Both the position numbers and the translations under genes were made by a program. The notes below the pieces were generated by a model. The model was not told the DNA's origin. It ran no database searches and saw only the letters and a program-made list of their open reading frames with translations. This document shows positions 52,505 through 61,936 of a DNA stretch of 64,000 nt, in pieces. The stretch is from Alphaproteobacteria bacterium. Lineage in GTDB: Bacteria; Pseudomonadota; Alphaproteobacteria; Ferrovibrionales; Ferrovibrionaceae. Location of the stretch: assembly GCA_018336035.1 (NCBI GenBank), contig JAGXRD010000123.1:124001-188000 (forward strand), given 5' to 3'. Each line of letters opens with the position of its first letter. Position 1 is the first letter of the stretch.

Positions 52505-53914
52505 TTAGACCGAGTAGTACATCGAGAACTCGATCGGATGCGGGGTGTGCTCAAAGGCGTACACCTCGTCCCACTTCAGTTCCATGTAGGCGTCGATGAA
52601 GTCGTCGTTGAACACGCCACCGGCCTTCAGGAAGGCGCGGTCCTTGTCCAGGGCTTCGAGCGCTTCACGGAGCGAACCGCAAACCTGCGGAACCTTCTTC
52701 AGCTCTTCAGCCGGCAGGTCATACAGGTTCTTGTCCATGGCCGGGCCGGGATGGATCTTGTTCTTGATGCCATCGAGACCGGCCATCAGCATGGCCGAGT
52801 AAGCGAGGTAGGGGTTCGCGCCCGGATCGGGGAAGCGGACCTCAACGCGCTTGGCCTTCTCGCCGGCGCCGAACGGGATGCGGCAGGAGGCCGAACGGTT
52901 ACGCGCCGAGTAGGCGAGCAGCACCGGGGCTTCGAAGCCGGGGATCAGGCGCTTGTAGCTGTTGGTCAGCGGGTTGGTGAAGGCGTTCAGCGCCTTGGCA
53001 TGCTTGATGATGCCGCCGATGTAGTACAGCGCCAGTTCGCTCAGGCCGGCATACTTGTTACCGGCGAACAGCGGCTTGCCGCCCTTCCAGATCGACTGAT
53101 GCACATGCATGCCCGAGCCGTTGTCGCCCTTGATCGGCTTCGGCATGAAGGTCGCGGTCTTGCCCCAGGCATGAGCCACATTATGCACGCAGTACTTATA
53201 GATCTGCATGCCGTCGGCGGACTTCAGCAGGGTGGCGAACTTGACGCCCAGCTCGTGCTGGCTGTTCGCAACTTCATGGTGGTGCTTTTCAACCGTCACG
53301 CCCATGGCGGCGATGGTGGAGAGCATTTCCGAGCGCAGGTCGCCGCCCTGATCGAGCGGGGCGACCGGGAAGTAGCCACCCTTGACCGGCGCGCGGTGGC
53401 CCATATTGCCACCTTCATAGGACTTGCCGGAATTGTACTCGCCTTCGATGTCGTCCATGTAGACGAAAGTTTCGTTCATCGAGGTCTTGAAGCGGACGTC
53501 GTCGAAGACGAAGAACTCGGCTTCCGGGCCGAAGTAGGCAACGTCACCCACCTTGCTGGCCTTTACGAAGGCTTCGGCAGCCTTGGCGATCGAGCGCGGG
53601 CAGCGGTTGTACGGGGTGCCTTCATGCGGCTCCAGTACGTCGCAGAACAGGATCGCGGTGGTCTGCGCCGAGAACGGGTCCCAGGTCAGGCTGTCGAGGT
53701 CCGGCTTCAGCAGCATGTCGGACTCGTTAATCGCCTTCCAGCCGGCAATCGACGAACCGTCGAACATGATGCCTTCCTTCAGGGTCGGCTCGTCGATCAT
53801 GGTGATGTCGAAGGCGACATGCTGCCACTTGCCGCGCGGATCGGTGAAGCGGAAATCGACGTATTTGGCTTCCTTTTCCTTGAGCTGCTTAATGATGGAT
53901 TTGGCTTCAGCCAT
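52505..53914 (-). CDS. glnA: Glutamine synthetase type I
   Basis: 469 residues, the standard GSI-beta length, from ATG 53914 (AGGAA upstream). Signatures: [47 protein letters not shown] and the ATP-site [10 protein letters not shown]. The adenylylation tyrosine is in [10 protein letters not shown]. It makes glutamine from glutamate, ammonia and ATP, and its activity is set by GlnE-dependent adenylylation via the PII protein encoded just upstream. The glnB-glnA order is typical of alphaproteobacteria. Confidence 0.97.
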   Translation of the reverse strand: MAEAKSIIKQLKEKEAKYVDFRFTDPRGKWQHVAFDITMIDEPTLKEGIMFDGSSIAGWKAINESDMLLKPDLDSLTWDPFSAQTTAILFCDVLEPHEGTPYNRCPRSIAKAAEAFVKASKVGDVAYFGPEAEFFVFDDVRFKTSMNETFVYMDDIEGEYNSGKSYEGGNMGHRAPVKGGYFPVAPLDQGGDLRSEMLSTIAAMGVTVEKHHHEVANSQHELGVKFATLLKSADGMQIYKYCVHNVAHAWGKTATFMPKPIKGDNGSGMHVHQSIWKGGKPLFAGNKYAGLSELALYYIGGIIKHAKALNAFTNPLTNSYKRLIPGFEAPVLLAYSARNRSASCRIPFGAGEKAKRVEVRFPDPGANPYLAYSAMLMAGLDGIKNKIHPGPAMDKNLYDLPAEELKKVPQVCGSLREALEALDKDRAFLKAGGVFNDDFIDAYMELKWDEVYAFEHTPHPIEFSMYYSV

Positions 53915-54002
53915 GGCTGTTGTTCCTGCTAGTTCTTCCCTGGTTGGTAACAACTCACTGAGATCGGGCCCGGGAGAGGGCGGCACTCGATGAGGGTGAG
54001 GT

Positions 54003-54024
54003 GGCGGAGAATTCCTGCTCCGCC
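54003..54024 (-). repeat. Hairpin between glnB and glnA
   Basis: GGCGGAG (54003-54009) and CTCCGCC (54018-54024), 7-bp stem directly after the glnB stop. No U tract, so read-through into glnA is expected; it may process or stabilise one part of the glnBA mRNA. Confidence 0.55.
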
Positions 54025-54025
54025 G

Positions 54026-54427
<402 letters not shown>

Positions 54428-54470
54428 TTAACCCGGCCTTAACGCGCTGGATTCCCGCTACAGACGGGGG

Positions 54471-54489
54471 TGTGGATAAGTGTGGATGG
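54471..54489. other. DnaA-box-like pair beside an AT-rich segment
   Basis: TGTGGATAA (54471-54479) is a perfect DnaA R1-type box on the minus strand; TGTGGATGG (54481-54489) is a close variant two nucleotides on. A T/A-rich stretch follows (54500-54540). It lies between glnB and the aminotransferase gene. Confidence 0.35.
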
Positions 54490-54541
54490 GGCGTTTGATC
54501 ATATTTTATACCATCTGAATAAAAAATAGGCTGTTTTGTGC

Positions 54542-55729
54542 CTAATGTTTTGGCTTGGCTTGGCTCAGGAATGCTGCGATGCGATCCAACGCCTCCGAGA
54601 TGGCCTGATCCGAGGCAGCAAAAGAGAGCCGGATGTAGCCCTCGCCATGGCTGCCGAAGCTGGTGCCGGCAATGGTGGCGACGCCAGCCTGTTCCAGCAG
54701 CCCGTCCTGCATCTGCCGCGCAGTCAGCCCGGTCCCGGTGATGTTGGGGAAGGCATAGAAGGCGCCTTCGGGCTTGATGCAGGAGAGGCCCGGAATCTTG
54801 TTCAGACCGGCAACGCAGAGGTCGCGGCGGCGGCGGAAGGCCTGGCGCATCTCTTCAACGGCATCCTGTGGCCCGGTCAGGGCGGCGATGCCGGCAAACT
54901 GCGTCGGCGCATTCACGCAGGAATGGGTGTTGATCGCCAGCTTGGTGGCCAGTTCGGCCAGCCGCGCCGGCCACAGGCCCCAGCCCAGGCGCCAGCCGGT
55001 CATGGCATAGGTCTTCGACCAGCCTTCCAGGATGATCAGGCGGTCGGCCAACTGGTCGAGATAGGGGATGAAGCTGGCATATGCGCCGTCGCCATCCAGC
55101 ACCAGGCGCGAATAGATCTCGTCGGCCATGATGGTGACATGCGGGAAGCGCTGCAGGCCTTCGACCAGCTTTTTCACTTCCGAGGCCGGCGCGACGCCGC
55201 CGGTCGGATTGGCCGGCGAGTTGACGATCAGCAGTCGTGTCTGCGGCGTGATGCGCGCCAGCAGGTCTTCGGCGCGGAAGGCGAAGCCGTTCTTCTCCAG
55301 CAGCGGATATCCGGCGAGTTTCGCGCCGGTGTAATTGACAAGAGATTCGTAGATAGGAAAACCGGGATCGGGATACATGATCTCGGCGCCGGGCTCGCCG
55401 AACATTTCGATGGCGGTGGCCATCGTGACCTTGCCACCGGGCACGATCACGATGCGATCGGGCGAGACATTCACTTTGTATCGTGTGGCGATCTCGGCGC
55501 AGACGGCTTCGCGCAAAGGGAGGATGCCGTTGGCCGGCGTATAGCCGTGATGGCCATCGCGCAGTGCCTTGATGGCAGCCTCCACTACATGCGGCGGCGT
55601 AGGGAAATCGGGCTGGCCAATGCCAAGGTTGATGATGCTCTTGCCCTGGGCTTCCAAAGCCTTGGCGCGCGCCAGAACCTCGAAGGCGCTTTCCGAACCC
55701 AGACGCGACATCCGCGCGGCAATCTGCAT
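54542..55729 (-). CDS. Class I/II pyridoxal phosphate aminotransferase
   Basis: 395 residues from ATG 55729, preceded by GGAGG at 6 nt. Fold-type I with the PLP lysine in EGWSKTYAMTGWRLGW and substrate arginine region SFGSHGEGYIRLSFA. NLGIGQPDFPTPPHVVEAAIKAL and VNSPANPTGG are typical of aspartate/aromatic or branched-chain type aminotransferases. Specificity cannot be told. The gene ends close to the DnaA-box-like pair. Confidence 0.92.
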   Translation of the reverse strand: MQIAARMSRLGSESAFEVLARAKALEAQGKSIINLGIGQPDFPTPPHVVEAAIKALRDGHHGYTPANGILPLREAVCAEIATRYKVNVSPDRIVIVPGGKVTMATAIEMFGEPGAEIMYPDPGFPIYESLVNYTGAKLAGYPLLEKNGFAFRAEDLLARITPQTRLLIVNSPANPTGGVAPASEVKKLVEGLQRFPHVTIMADEIYSRLVLDGDGAYASFIPYLDQLADRLIILEGWSKTYAMTGWRLGWGLWPARLAELATKLAINTHSCVNAPTQFAGIAALTGPQDAVEEMRQAFRRRRDLCVAGLNKIPGLSCIKPEGAFYAFPNITGTGLTARQMQDGLLEQAGVATIAGTSFGSHGEGYIRLSFAASDQAISEALDRIAAFLSQAKPKH

Positions 55730-55915
55730 GCTTTCCTCCCGGGAATTTATCCTTTCGCTTATGACGGGATTCCGCCGGGCAAACAAGGCGGTGCAGTGCA
55801 AAACGCCGCGCCTGGCGTTGATGCTTGTCATTCGGCAGAACAAGCCGGGCGGCAGGCTTGCGAGGCCGCGCCGGCTTGCCTAGTGTCCTTTGCCTCATAC
55901 AGAGGAACCCCGGAA

Positions 55916-56239
55916 ATGCTGTTCGACGTCCGCACCTATACCTGCCGTCCCGGTACCATCAAGCTGCAGCTTGAAATGTACGAGAAGCTCGGCCTCACGC
56001 CACAGACGCGCCATCTGGGCCAACCCTTCGCCTTCTTCGTCACCGAGACTGGCCCGATCAACACCTATATTCATATCTGGGCCTATGAAAGCGCCGCCGA
56101 CCGTGAAACCAAGCGTGCCGGCATGCAGGCCGATCCCGAATGGCAGGCCTATCTGAAGGCCAGCGGCGAAGCCGGGTATCTGATCGGCCAGCAGAACCAG
56201 CTGATGACGCCGGCGAGCTTCTTCAAGATCAAGCGCTAA
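55916..56239 (+). CDS. NIPSNAP family protein
   Basis: 107 residues with the NIPSNAP dimeric alpha-beta barrel start MLFDVRTYTCRPGTIKLQLEMYEK and the conserved NTYIHIWAYESAADRE. GAGGAA lies 10 nt upstream. Function of bacterial NIPSNAPs is unknown. It is 24 nt upstream of the second TPP enzyme, so they are probably one operon. Confidence 0.88.
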   Translation: MLFDVRTYTCRPGTIKLQLEMYEKLGLTPQTRHLGQPFAFFVTETGPINTYIHIWAYESAADRETKRAGMQADPEWQAYLKASGEAGYLIGQQNQLMTPASFFKIKR

Positions 56240-56263
56240 TCAATCCAGCAGAGAGTTCCGGTC

Positions 56264-57949
56264 ATGAAACGCAGTGGTGGTCAGATCCTGGTCGAACAGT
56301 TGCGCCTGCATGGCGTCGATATGGCGTTCGGCGTGCCAGGCGAAAGCTTCCTCGCCGTGCTGGATGCGATGCACGACCATACCAACCACATGAAGTTCGT
56401 GATCTGCCGCCAGGAAGGCGGCGCGGCGATGATGGCGGATGCTTATGGCAAGACCACGGGCAAGCCCGGCATCTGCATGGTGACTCGCGGTCCGGGCGCC
56501 ACCAATGCCTCGGCTGGTGTGCATGTCGCCTATCAGGATTCGACACCGATGATCCTGTTTATCGGCCAGGTCGGCCGCGATATGATCGAGCGCGAGGCTT
56601 TCCAGGAAGTCGACTACCGCCGCATGTTCGGCCAGATGGCCAAATGGGTGGCGCAGATCGATGATGCCGCGCGCATTCCTGAATACATCAGCCGCGCTTT
56701 CAGCGTGGCGATGTCGGGCCGGCGCGGCCCCGTCGTGCTGGCGCTACCCGAAGACATGCTGACCGACATGGCCGATGTGCCCGATGGCCGTGCGATCATT
56801 CCGGCCGAGGCGCATCCCTCTATGGAGCAGATGGCGCAGCTCAAGGCCATGCTGCAGGATGCGAAAAAGCCCTTCATGATCGTGGGCGGCAGCGGCTGGA
56901 GCGAGCGCGTGCGCGAGCAGGTGCAGGAATGGGCCGGTGCGTCTGATATTTCCGTCGGCGCAGTGTTCCGCCGCCAGGACTATATCGATAACGACTGGCC
57001 GAACTATGTCGGCGATGTCGGTATCGGCATCAATCCCAAGCTGCAGGCGCGCGTGAAAGAGGCCGACCTGCTGCTGGTGATGGGCTCCAAGCTTGGCGAG
57101 ATGGCGACCGGCGGTTACACCATGCTGGGTATCCCTGTGCCGAGCCAGAAGATCGTGCATGTGCATGCCGGTGCCGAAGAACTCAACCGCGTCTATTCCG
57201 CCGACCTTCCCATTCATGCCAGTAACGCCGCTTTCGCTGAGGCACTCACCAAGATGGGGCCGGTCGACGGCAAGGCCTGGGCCGGCGCGACAAAACAGTC
57301 GCGCGCCGATTATGAGGCGTGGCAGGCACCGGTGACATCACCGGGCGATGTACAGATGTCGCAGATCATCAAGTGGCTGGACGACACGCTGCCGGCCGAT
57401 GCGGTCTTCTGCAACGGTGCTGGCAACTACGCCACCTGGGTGCATCGCTTCCATCGTTATCGCCGGCATAGCGATCAGCTGGCGCCAACGTCAGGCTCGA
57501 TGGGCTATGGCCTGCCGGCGGCCGTCGCGGCCAAGCTGGTCAACCCTCAGCGCACGGTGATCGCCTTTGCCGGCGATGGCTGCTTCCTGATGACGGGGCA
57601 GGAATTCGCTACCGCCATGCAGTATGGTGCCAACATCATCGCGATTGTGGTGAATAACGGCATGTATGGCACCATCCGCATGCACCAGGAGCGCGAATAT
57701 CCGGCGCGCATCAGCGGCACGGAATTGCGCAATCCCGATTTCGCCGCCTACGCACGCGCCTTCGGGGGGCATGGCGAGACGGTGGAACGCACGGAAGATT
57801 TTGCGGCGGCCTTCGAGCGCGCGCAGAAGAGCGGTAAGCCGGCGATCATCGAGATCAAGCTCAATCCCGAAGCACTGACGCCGCGCCAGACGCTGACGCA
57901 GATCCGTGAAGCCGGACAGGCGGCCAAGGCGCATCACTCGGATCGGTAA
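56264..57949 (+). CDS. Thiamine diphosphate-dependent enzyme, acetolactate synthase-like (second copy)
   Basis: 561 residues with three domains of the ALS/POX family. Catalytic glutamate in ICRQEGGAAMMADAYGK (about residue 51), cofactor motif AFAGDGCFLMTGQEFATAMQYG running to VVNNGMYGTIRMHQE. It differs clearly from the copy at 26434. It lacks an adjacent regulatory subunit, so a catabolic decarboxylase or lyase role is more likely than branched-chain synthesis. Partnered with a NIPSNAP gene. Confidence 0.88.
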   Translation: MKRSGGQILVEQLRLHGVDMAFGVPGESFLAVLDAMHDHTNHMKFVICRQEGGAAMMADAYGKTTGKPGICMVTRGPGATNASAGVHVAYQDSTPMILFIGQVGRDMIEREAFQEVDYRRMFGQMAKWVAQIDDAARIPEYISRAFSVAMSGRRGPVVLALPEDMLTDMADVPDGRAIIPAEAHPSMEQMAQLKAMLQDAKKPFMIVGGSGWSERVREQVQEWAGASDISVGAVFRRQDYIDNDWPNYVGDVGIGINPKLQARVKEADLLLVMGSKLGEMATGGYTMLGIPVPSQKIVHVHAGAEELNRVYSADLPIHASNAAFAEALTKMGPVDGKAWAGATKQSRADYEAWQAPVTSPGDVQMSQIIKWLDDTLPADAVFCNGAGNYATWVHRFHRYRRHSDQLAPTSGSMGYGLPAAVAAKLVNPQRTVIAFAGDGCFLMTGQEFATAMQYGANIIAIVVNNGMYGTIRMHQEREYPARISGTELRNPDFAAYARAFGGHGETVERTEDFAAAFERAQKSGKPAIIEIKLNPEALTPRQTLTQIREAGQAAKAHHSDR

Positions 57950-57961
57950 TTTTCACAATAC

Positions 57962-58033
57962 GTCATGCCCGGGCTTGACCCGGGCATCTCTTGCAGAAAT
58001 GAGAGAGATCCTCGGGTCAGGCCCGAGGATGAC
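57962..58033. repeat. REP-like double-hairpin palindromic element
   Basis: Two related hairpins: ATGCCCGGG (57965-57973)/CCCGGGCAT (57979-57987), and ATCCTCGGG (58008-58016)/CCCGAGGAT (58022-58030). The ends GTCAT and ATGAC face each other. It lies between convergent genes. Elements of this look are scattered between genes in many alphaproteobacterial genomes (from memory); this is the only copy I saw in the window. Confidence 0.75.
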
Positions 58034-58048
58034 AGTGGTGTCGTGACG

Positions 58049-58954
58049 TCACCTCTTCACATTCACCAGCACCACGCCGCCGAGCGCCAGCGCGCCGCCG
58101 ATCAGGCCGAGCGTGGTCGGTACTTCGTTGAGCCAGAGCCAGCCGATCAAGGTCGCCACCGGCGGCACAGCGTAGAGCATGTTGGTGGCGCGCGAGGCCG
58201 GCATACGGGCCAGCACCATCGCCCAGGTGCCGTAGACCACGAAGCTGGGGATGGCGGCGAGATAGACCATCGCGAATATCGCATCGCTGGATGCCACCTG
58301 CATCTGCGCAATGCCGTCCGCCAGCATGGGCGACAGCATCAGCGCGCCGATCACGATATTCCAGGCAGCAACCGTCAGCGGCTTGTGGCGGGCAAATAGC
58401 GGCTTCTGCACGATGCTGTTGATCGCCGTCGCGAAAGTCGCGCCCAGCACCAGCAGGATGCCGCTGTCGAACTCGAAACCGCTGAGCTTGCCGACGGCGA
58501 TGAAGCCGACGCCGAGGAAGGACAGCCCGGTGCCGAGCCAGGCATATAGCCCGAAGCGTTCGTTCAGGAAGGCCATCGCCAGCAAAGCGGTCAGGATCGG
58601 ATTGACGTTGATGATGAAGCTGGCAGCCGCCGCCGGCACCGTGCGCTGGCCCAGATTGAGCAAAGCGGTATAGAGCGCGACGAAAACCACGCCGCCAAAT
58701 GCGAAGCGCCAGGCATCGCGCCAGCCCGGCAGGGCCGGGCGGGTGATCGCCAGGAAGATGGCGGCCGGAACGGCGGCAATGCCGAAGCGTAGTGCGCCCA
58801 GCTCCAGCGCGCCAAAGCCGGTCAGGCCGAGCCGGATGGCCGGGAAAGCAGATGCCCAGCCCAGTACGGTGATCGCCACCAGGGTCAGGGTGGTGACGTC
58901 GAGCCGGGACGGGGTCGTGCCGGAGACCGGCAGGGCTGGGCAAGCGGTGGTCAT
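58049..58954 (-). CDS. EamA/DMT superfamily transporter
   Basis: 301 residues, ten membrane segments in two EamA repeats (LTLVAITVLGWASAFPAIRLGL; TVAAWNIVIGALMLSP). AAGGAGCTTTCCC gives a good ribosome site before ATG 58954. A drug/metabolite exporter or permease, divergent from a LysR regulator that likely controls it. Confidence 0.9.
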   Translation of the reverse strand: MTTACPALPVSGTTPSRLDVTTLTLVAITVLGWASAFPAIRLGLTGFGALELGALRFGIAAVPAAIFLAITRPALPGWRDAWRFAFGGVVFVALYTALLNLGQRTVPAAAASFIINVNPILTALLAMAFLNERFGLYAWLGTGLSFLGVGFIAVGKLSGFEFDSGILLVLGATFATAINSIVQKPLFARHKPLTVAAWNIVIGALMLSPMLADGIAQMQVASSDAIFAMVYLAAIPSFVVYGTWAMVLARMPASRATNMLYAVPPVATLIGWLWLNEVPTTLGLIGGALALGGVVLVNVKR

Positions 58955-59041
58955 GGGAAAGCTCCTTGCAAATCAACGAGCTAAAGCATGGGGTTGGCTA
59001 AACTGATTGACAATCGAGCAGATCATGGGCCAGCTGTGCGT

Positions 59042-59962
59042 ATGGATCACAGCTTGCCGAATACCCTGCCGCCGCTGGATACGTTGCGCGCTTTCGAAGC
59101 CGCTGCCCGGCTGGGCAGCTTTTCCGCCGCCGCCGAAGTGCTGAACCTGACCCATGGCGCGATCAGCCGACAGGTCGCCAAGCTGGAGCGCTGGCTCGGC
59201 CTGAAGCTGTTCCTGCGCGAGGCGCGCGGCGTAAAGCTGACGCCCGATGGCGACCGGCTCTATGTCTCCACCCGCGAAGCATTTGCGCTGATCGGCGCCT
59301 ATTCCGACCGCTGGACCGAGCCGCGCGGCACTTCGGTGGTGCGGCTCAGCGCGCTACCCTCGGTCAGCAGCCGCTGGCTCATGCCGCGTCTGTCCAAACT
59401 GGAAGGAGGCGACCTGCGCATCCTGTTCAGCGTCGACCACCGCCAGATCGATCTGGAAGATGAGGGCATCGACCTTGCCCTGCGCTGCGGTCGTGGCGAG
59501 GTGCCGGGACGGGTCTCGTTGCAGCTATTCGAGGAGTGGTGTTTTCCAATCGCCTCGCCGGCATTGGCGACGCAGATCGGCAGTGGGGATCCGAAACGCC
59601 TGCTGAACTACCCGCTGATCCATGATTCCAGCGCCACAGGCTGGCGCGCCTGGTTCGCCGAGCAGGGACTGGACTATCGCCCGGCCGCGCATGACCGCCG
59701 CTTCGAGGATTACAGTCTGGTGCTGGATGCGGCGGCCTGTGGGCTGGGCATTGCATTGGCGCGGCCGCCGCTGGCGCAGCGCGACCTCGATTCTGGCCGC
59801 GTCGTGCAGGTCGATCCGCGCACCGCGCGCAACTCGGTATCCTACTGGCTTGATCGCCCGCCAGGTAAGTTGCGCGATGCTGCGGCCGAACTTGCCCGGC
59901 GACTCAGCGCCGAGGCCGACGTAACTTCGGAAGCACTGGCCAGCTTTCTTGAGGCCGGTTGA
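59042..59962 (+). CDS. LysR family regulator, GcvA-like
   Basis: 306 residues from ATG 59042 (the longer frame starts in the transporter's promoter region). N-terminal winged helix: LRAFEAAARLGSFSAAAEVLNLTHGAISRQVAKLERWLG. The effector domain has the GcvA-type pattern SALPSVSSRWLMPRL. It probably activates or represses the divergent EamA transporter through sites in the 87-nt gap. Ends 3 nt before the convergent glycosyltransferase gene. Confidence 0.92.
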   Translation: MDHSLPNTLPPLDTLRAFEAAARLGSFSAAAEVLNLTHGAISRQVAKLERWLGLKLFLREARGVKLTPDGDRLYVSTREAFALIGAYSDRWTEPRGTSVVRLSALPSVSSRWLMPRLSKLEGGDLRILFSVDHRQIDLEDEGIDLALRCGRGEVPGRVSLQLFEEWCFPIASPALATQIGSGDPKRLLNYPLIHDSSATGWRAWFAEQGLDYRPAAHDRRFEDYSLVLDAAACGLGIALARPPLAQRDLDSGRVVQVDPRTARNSVSYWLDRPPGKLRDAAAELARRLSAEADVTSEALASFLEAG

Positions 59963-59965
59963 AAC

Positions 59966-61936
59966 CTACTGCCAGCCGAAAGCCCGCTTGAACATGCCGC
60001 TGAGTGCCGTGCCGATACTGGCCTGCTGCGCGACGCTGTCGTAGCTGCCGGTATAAAGCTTCGTGATAATGGCGTCGCGGGCGCCGCCAGCATCGAATTT
60101 CAGGTGCAGCAGGCCTCCGCCGGCCGAAGTGACATGCGCCTTCACCGGGCCGACCTCGTTGATATCGACCGTCACTTCCGCATCGCGCAACTGGATCGCC
60201 AGGGCAGGTGGCAGGTCGATGCGGGCGCCTGAGACAGACATGTCGAGCAGCCAGGTCGAGTGGCGCTGACCTTTCCAGTACAGGTTGGCCGGCTCATTGA
60301 GGTCGAAGCGTTCCTCGCGGCGCTGGCGTGGGCGCTCGACCGCCAGCAGCATCACCAGCGACAGGATCAACAGGTTCCAGCAGCTCCAGAAGGTATACAG
60401 CGTTGGATCGCCGCCATCGGGCAGTCGGCCTTCGACAAGGCTGGTGCGGAAGGTCAGCACGGCAAAGGCGGTGAGTACAAACAGCGCGCCGGCTTCCAGC
60501 ATCACCGTCCAGTTGATCTGAACGCGGTCGGTCTGCAGGCCTTTGCTGGTGACCCGGAAGGTCTGCACCTTGCGGAACAGCAAGGCCGACCACACAGAGG
60601 GCGCGACGCGCGAGGCACAGACGAATTCCGTGAGATCGGTCAGGATCGGCACGATACGCCCGCTGGAGATCCAGACAAACAGGGCGGTGGACGAGAAGAA
60701 AGCCGGCATGAAGTGGAAGGCGTAGTCGGCCGCGTCGGCACGCAGGATCGAGATGCCGCCGTACCAGTACAGCAACGGTGCCAACAGGCCGAACAGGCAG
60801 AAGGTCGGCAGGCTGATCCAGTAATTGGCGGTCTCAAGGAACAGGAAGCGGTGCATCAGGTCGAGATTGTTGCGCCCGAAGGGACCGACCTTGACGAATA
60901 GCGACTGGATCGCGCCGATGCCCCAGCGGCTGCGCTGTTTGATGTATTCGGCAATGGTCTCTGGCGCGAGGCCGTTCGACAGTTTTTCGTTCAGATAACG
61001 CGTGACATAGCCGGCATCGATCAGCTTGAAGCTGAGCAGGATGTCTTCGGTAATGGTCTCGGTCGGATAGCCGCCGATATCCTCGATGGCGGCGCGGCGG
61101 GCGACGAAAGAGGTTCCGCAGCAATACGACACATCCCAGGCATCTTTTGCGGGCTGCAGCGTATCGAAGAAGAAGCGCTGCTCATCGACCCAGGATTCCG
61201 ACAGCATGAAATTGTGCTGCAGCATGTTCGGGTTGAAGAAGAATTGCGGCGTCTGCACCAGCGCGACCTGTGCATCGTCGAAGAAACCGACGACACGACG
61301 CAGGAATTTGCGCCTGGGTACGAAATCGGCGTCCAGCACCATGATGAAGGGGGCGTTGGTTTCGACCTTTGAAACCGACAGCGCATTGTTCAGATTGCCG
61401 GCCTTGGCGCCCTTGTTGTCGTCACGGCGCAGGTAGCGCACGCCCATGGCTTCACATTTTTCGCGCAGCCAGTCGCGGCGCGTATCATCCAGCACCCAGA
61501 CCTTGAAATTGGGATAATCCAGCGCCTTGGCGCCAAGGATGCTGCGTTCCAGCACCTCCCAGGATTCATTGTAAGTCGGGATGAAAACATCGACAGCGGG
61601 CATCTCGACGCTGTGATGGCTTTTGCGCTCATTCTGCTCGGCCATCGGCGTATTGTCGCGATGCCGCCAGAAGGTGATCAGGCAGATATAGGTGCTGAAG
61701 GCCAGCATCAATTCGAGCAGCAGGAACAGCAGGCCGAAAGTGAAGTCGGCCGGCTGCGACACTGGCGGCAGTGTCTCGGTGACGCGCCACCACAGATACC
61801 GCATGCTCAGCGCCAGCACGACCAGGATCAGGCCGCGGCGCACCAGCAGATTGTGCGGCTTGAACAGCGGCAGCAGCAGGATGGCGCCGGTCAACAGCGC
61901 AATGCCTGGAATGGCGGCGAGCAGATTGTTCATCAT
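59966..61936 (-). CDS. Membrane glycan synthase, GT2 family with C-terminal PilZ domain
   Basis: 656 residues. GT-A catalytic motifs of processive synthases: WVLDDTRRDW, VLDADFVPR, TITEDILLS and the QxxRW-type QRSRWGIGAIQ. Membrane segments flank the catalytic domain (two or three N-terminal, several at about 360-520). The C-terminal PilZ domain shows the c-di-GMP signature: arginines in RQRREERF and DMSVSGARI. With the HlyD-like partner just upstream it resembles the bgsBA mixed-linkage beta-glucan system of Sinorhizobium more than bcsABZC, because BcsB, BcsZ and BcsC genes are absent. Confidence 0.9.
   Translation of the reverse strand: MMNNLLAAIPGIALLTGAILLLPLFKPHNLLVRRGLILVVLALSMRYLWWRVTETLPPVSQPADFTFGLLFLLLELMLAFSTYICLITFWRHRDNTPMAEQNERKSHHSVEMPAVDVFIPTYNESWEVLERSILGAKALDYPNFKVWVLDDTRRDWLREKCEAMGVRYLRRDDNKGAKAGNLNNALSVSKVETNAPFIMVLDADFVPRRKFLRRVVGFFDDAQVALVQTPQFFFNPNMLQHNFMLSESWVDEQRFFFDTLQPAKDAWDVSYCCGTSFVARRAAIEDIGGYPTETITEDILLSFKLIDAGYVTRYLNEKLSNGLAPETIAEYIKQRSRWGIGAIQSLFVKVGPFGRNNLDLMHRFLFLETANYWISLPTFCLFGLLAPLLYWYGGISILRADAADYAFHFMPAFFSSTALFVWISSGRIVPILTDLTEFVCASRVAPSVWSALLFRKVQTFRVTSKGLQTDRVQINWTVMLEAGALFVLTAFAVLTFRTSLVEGRLPDGGDPTLYTFWSCWNLLILSLVMLLAVERPRQRREERFDLNEPANLYWKGQRHSTWLLDMSVSGARIDLPPALAIQLRDAEVTVDINEVGPVKAHVTSAGGGLLHLKFDAGGARDAIITKLYTGSYDSVAQQASIGTALSGMFKRAFGWQ

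Noticed and set aside
54471-54540. Chromosomal replication origin
   Set aside because: Only two DnaA boxes, and none of the genes usually next to alphaproteobacterial origins (dnaA, hemE, parAB) are present.
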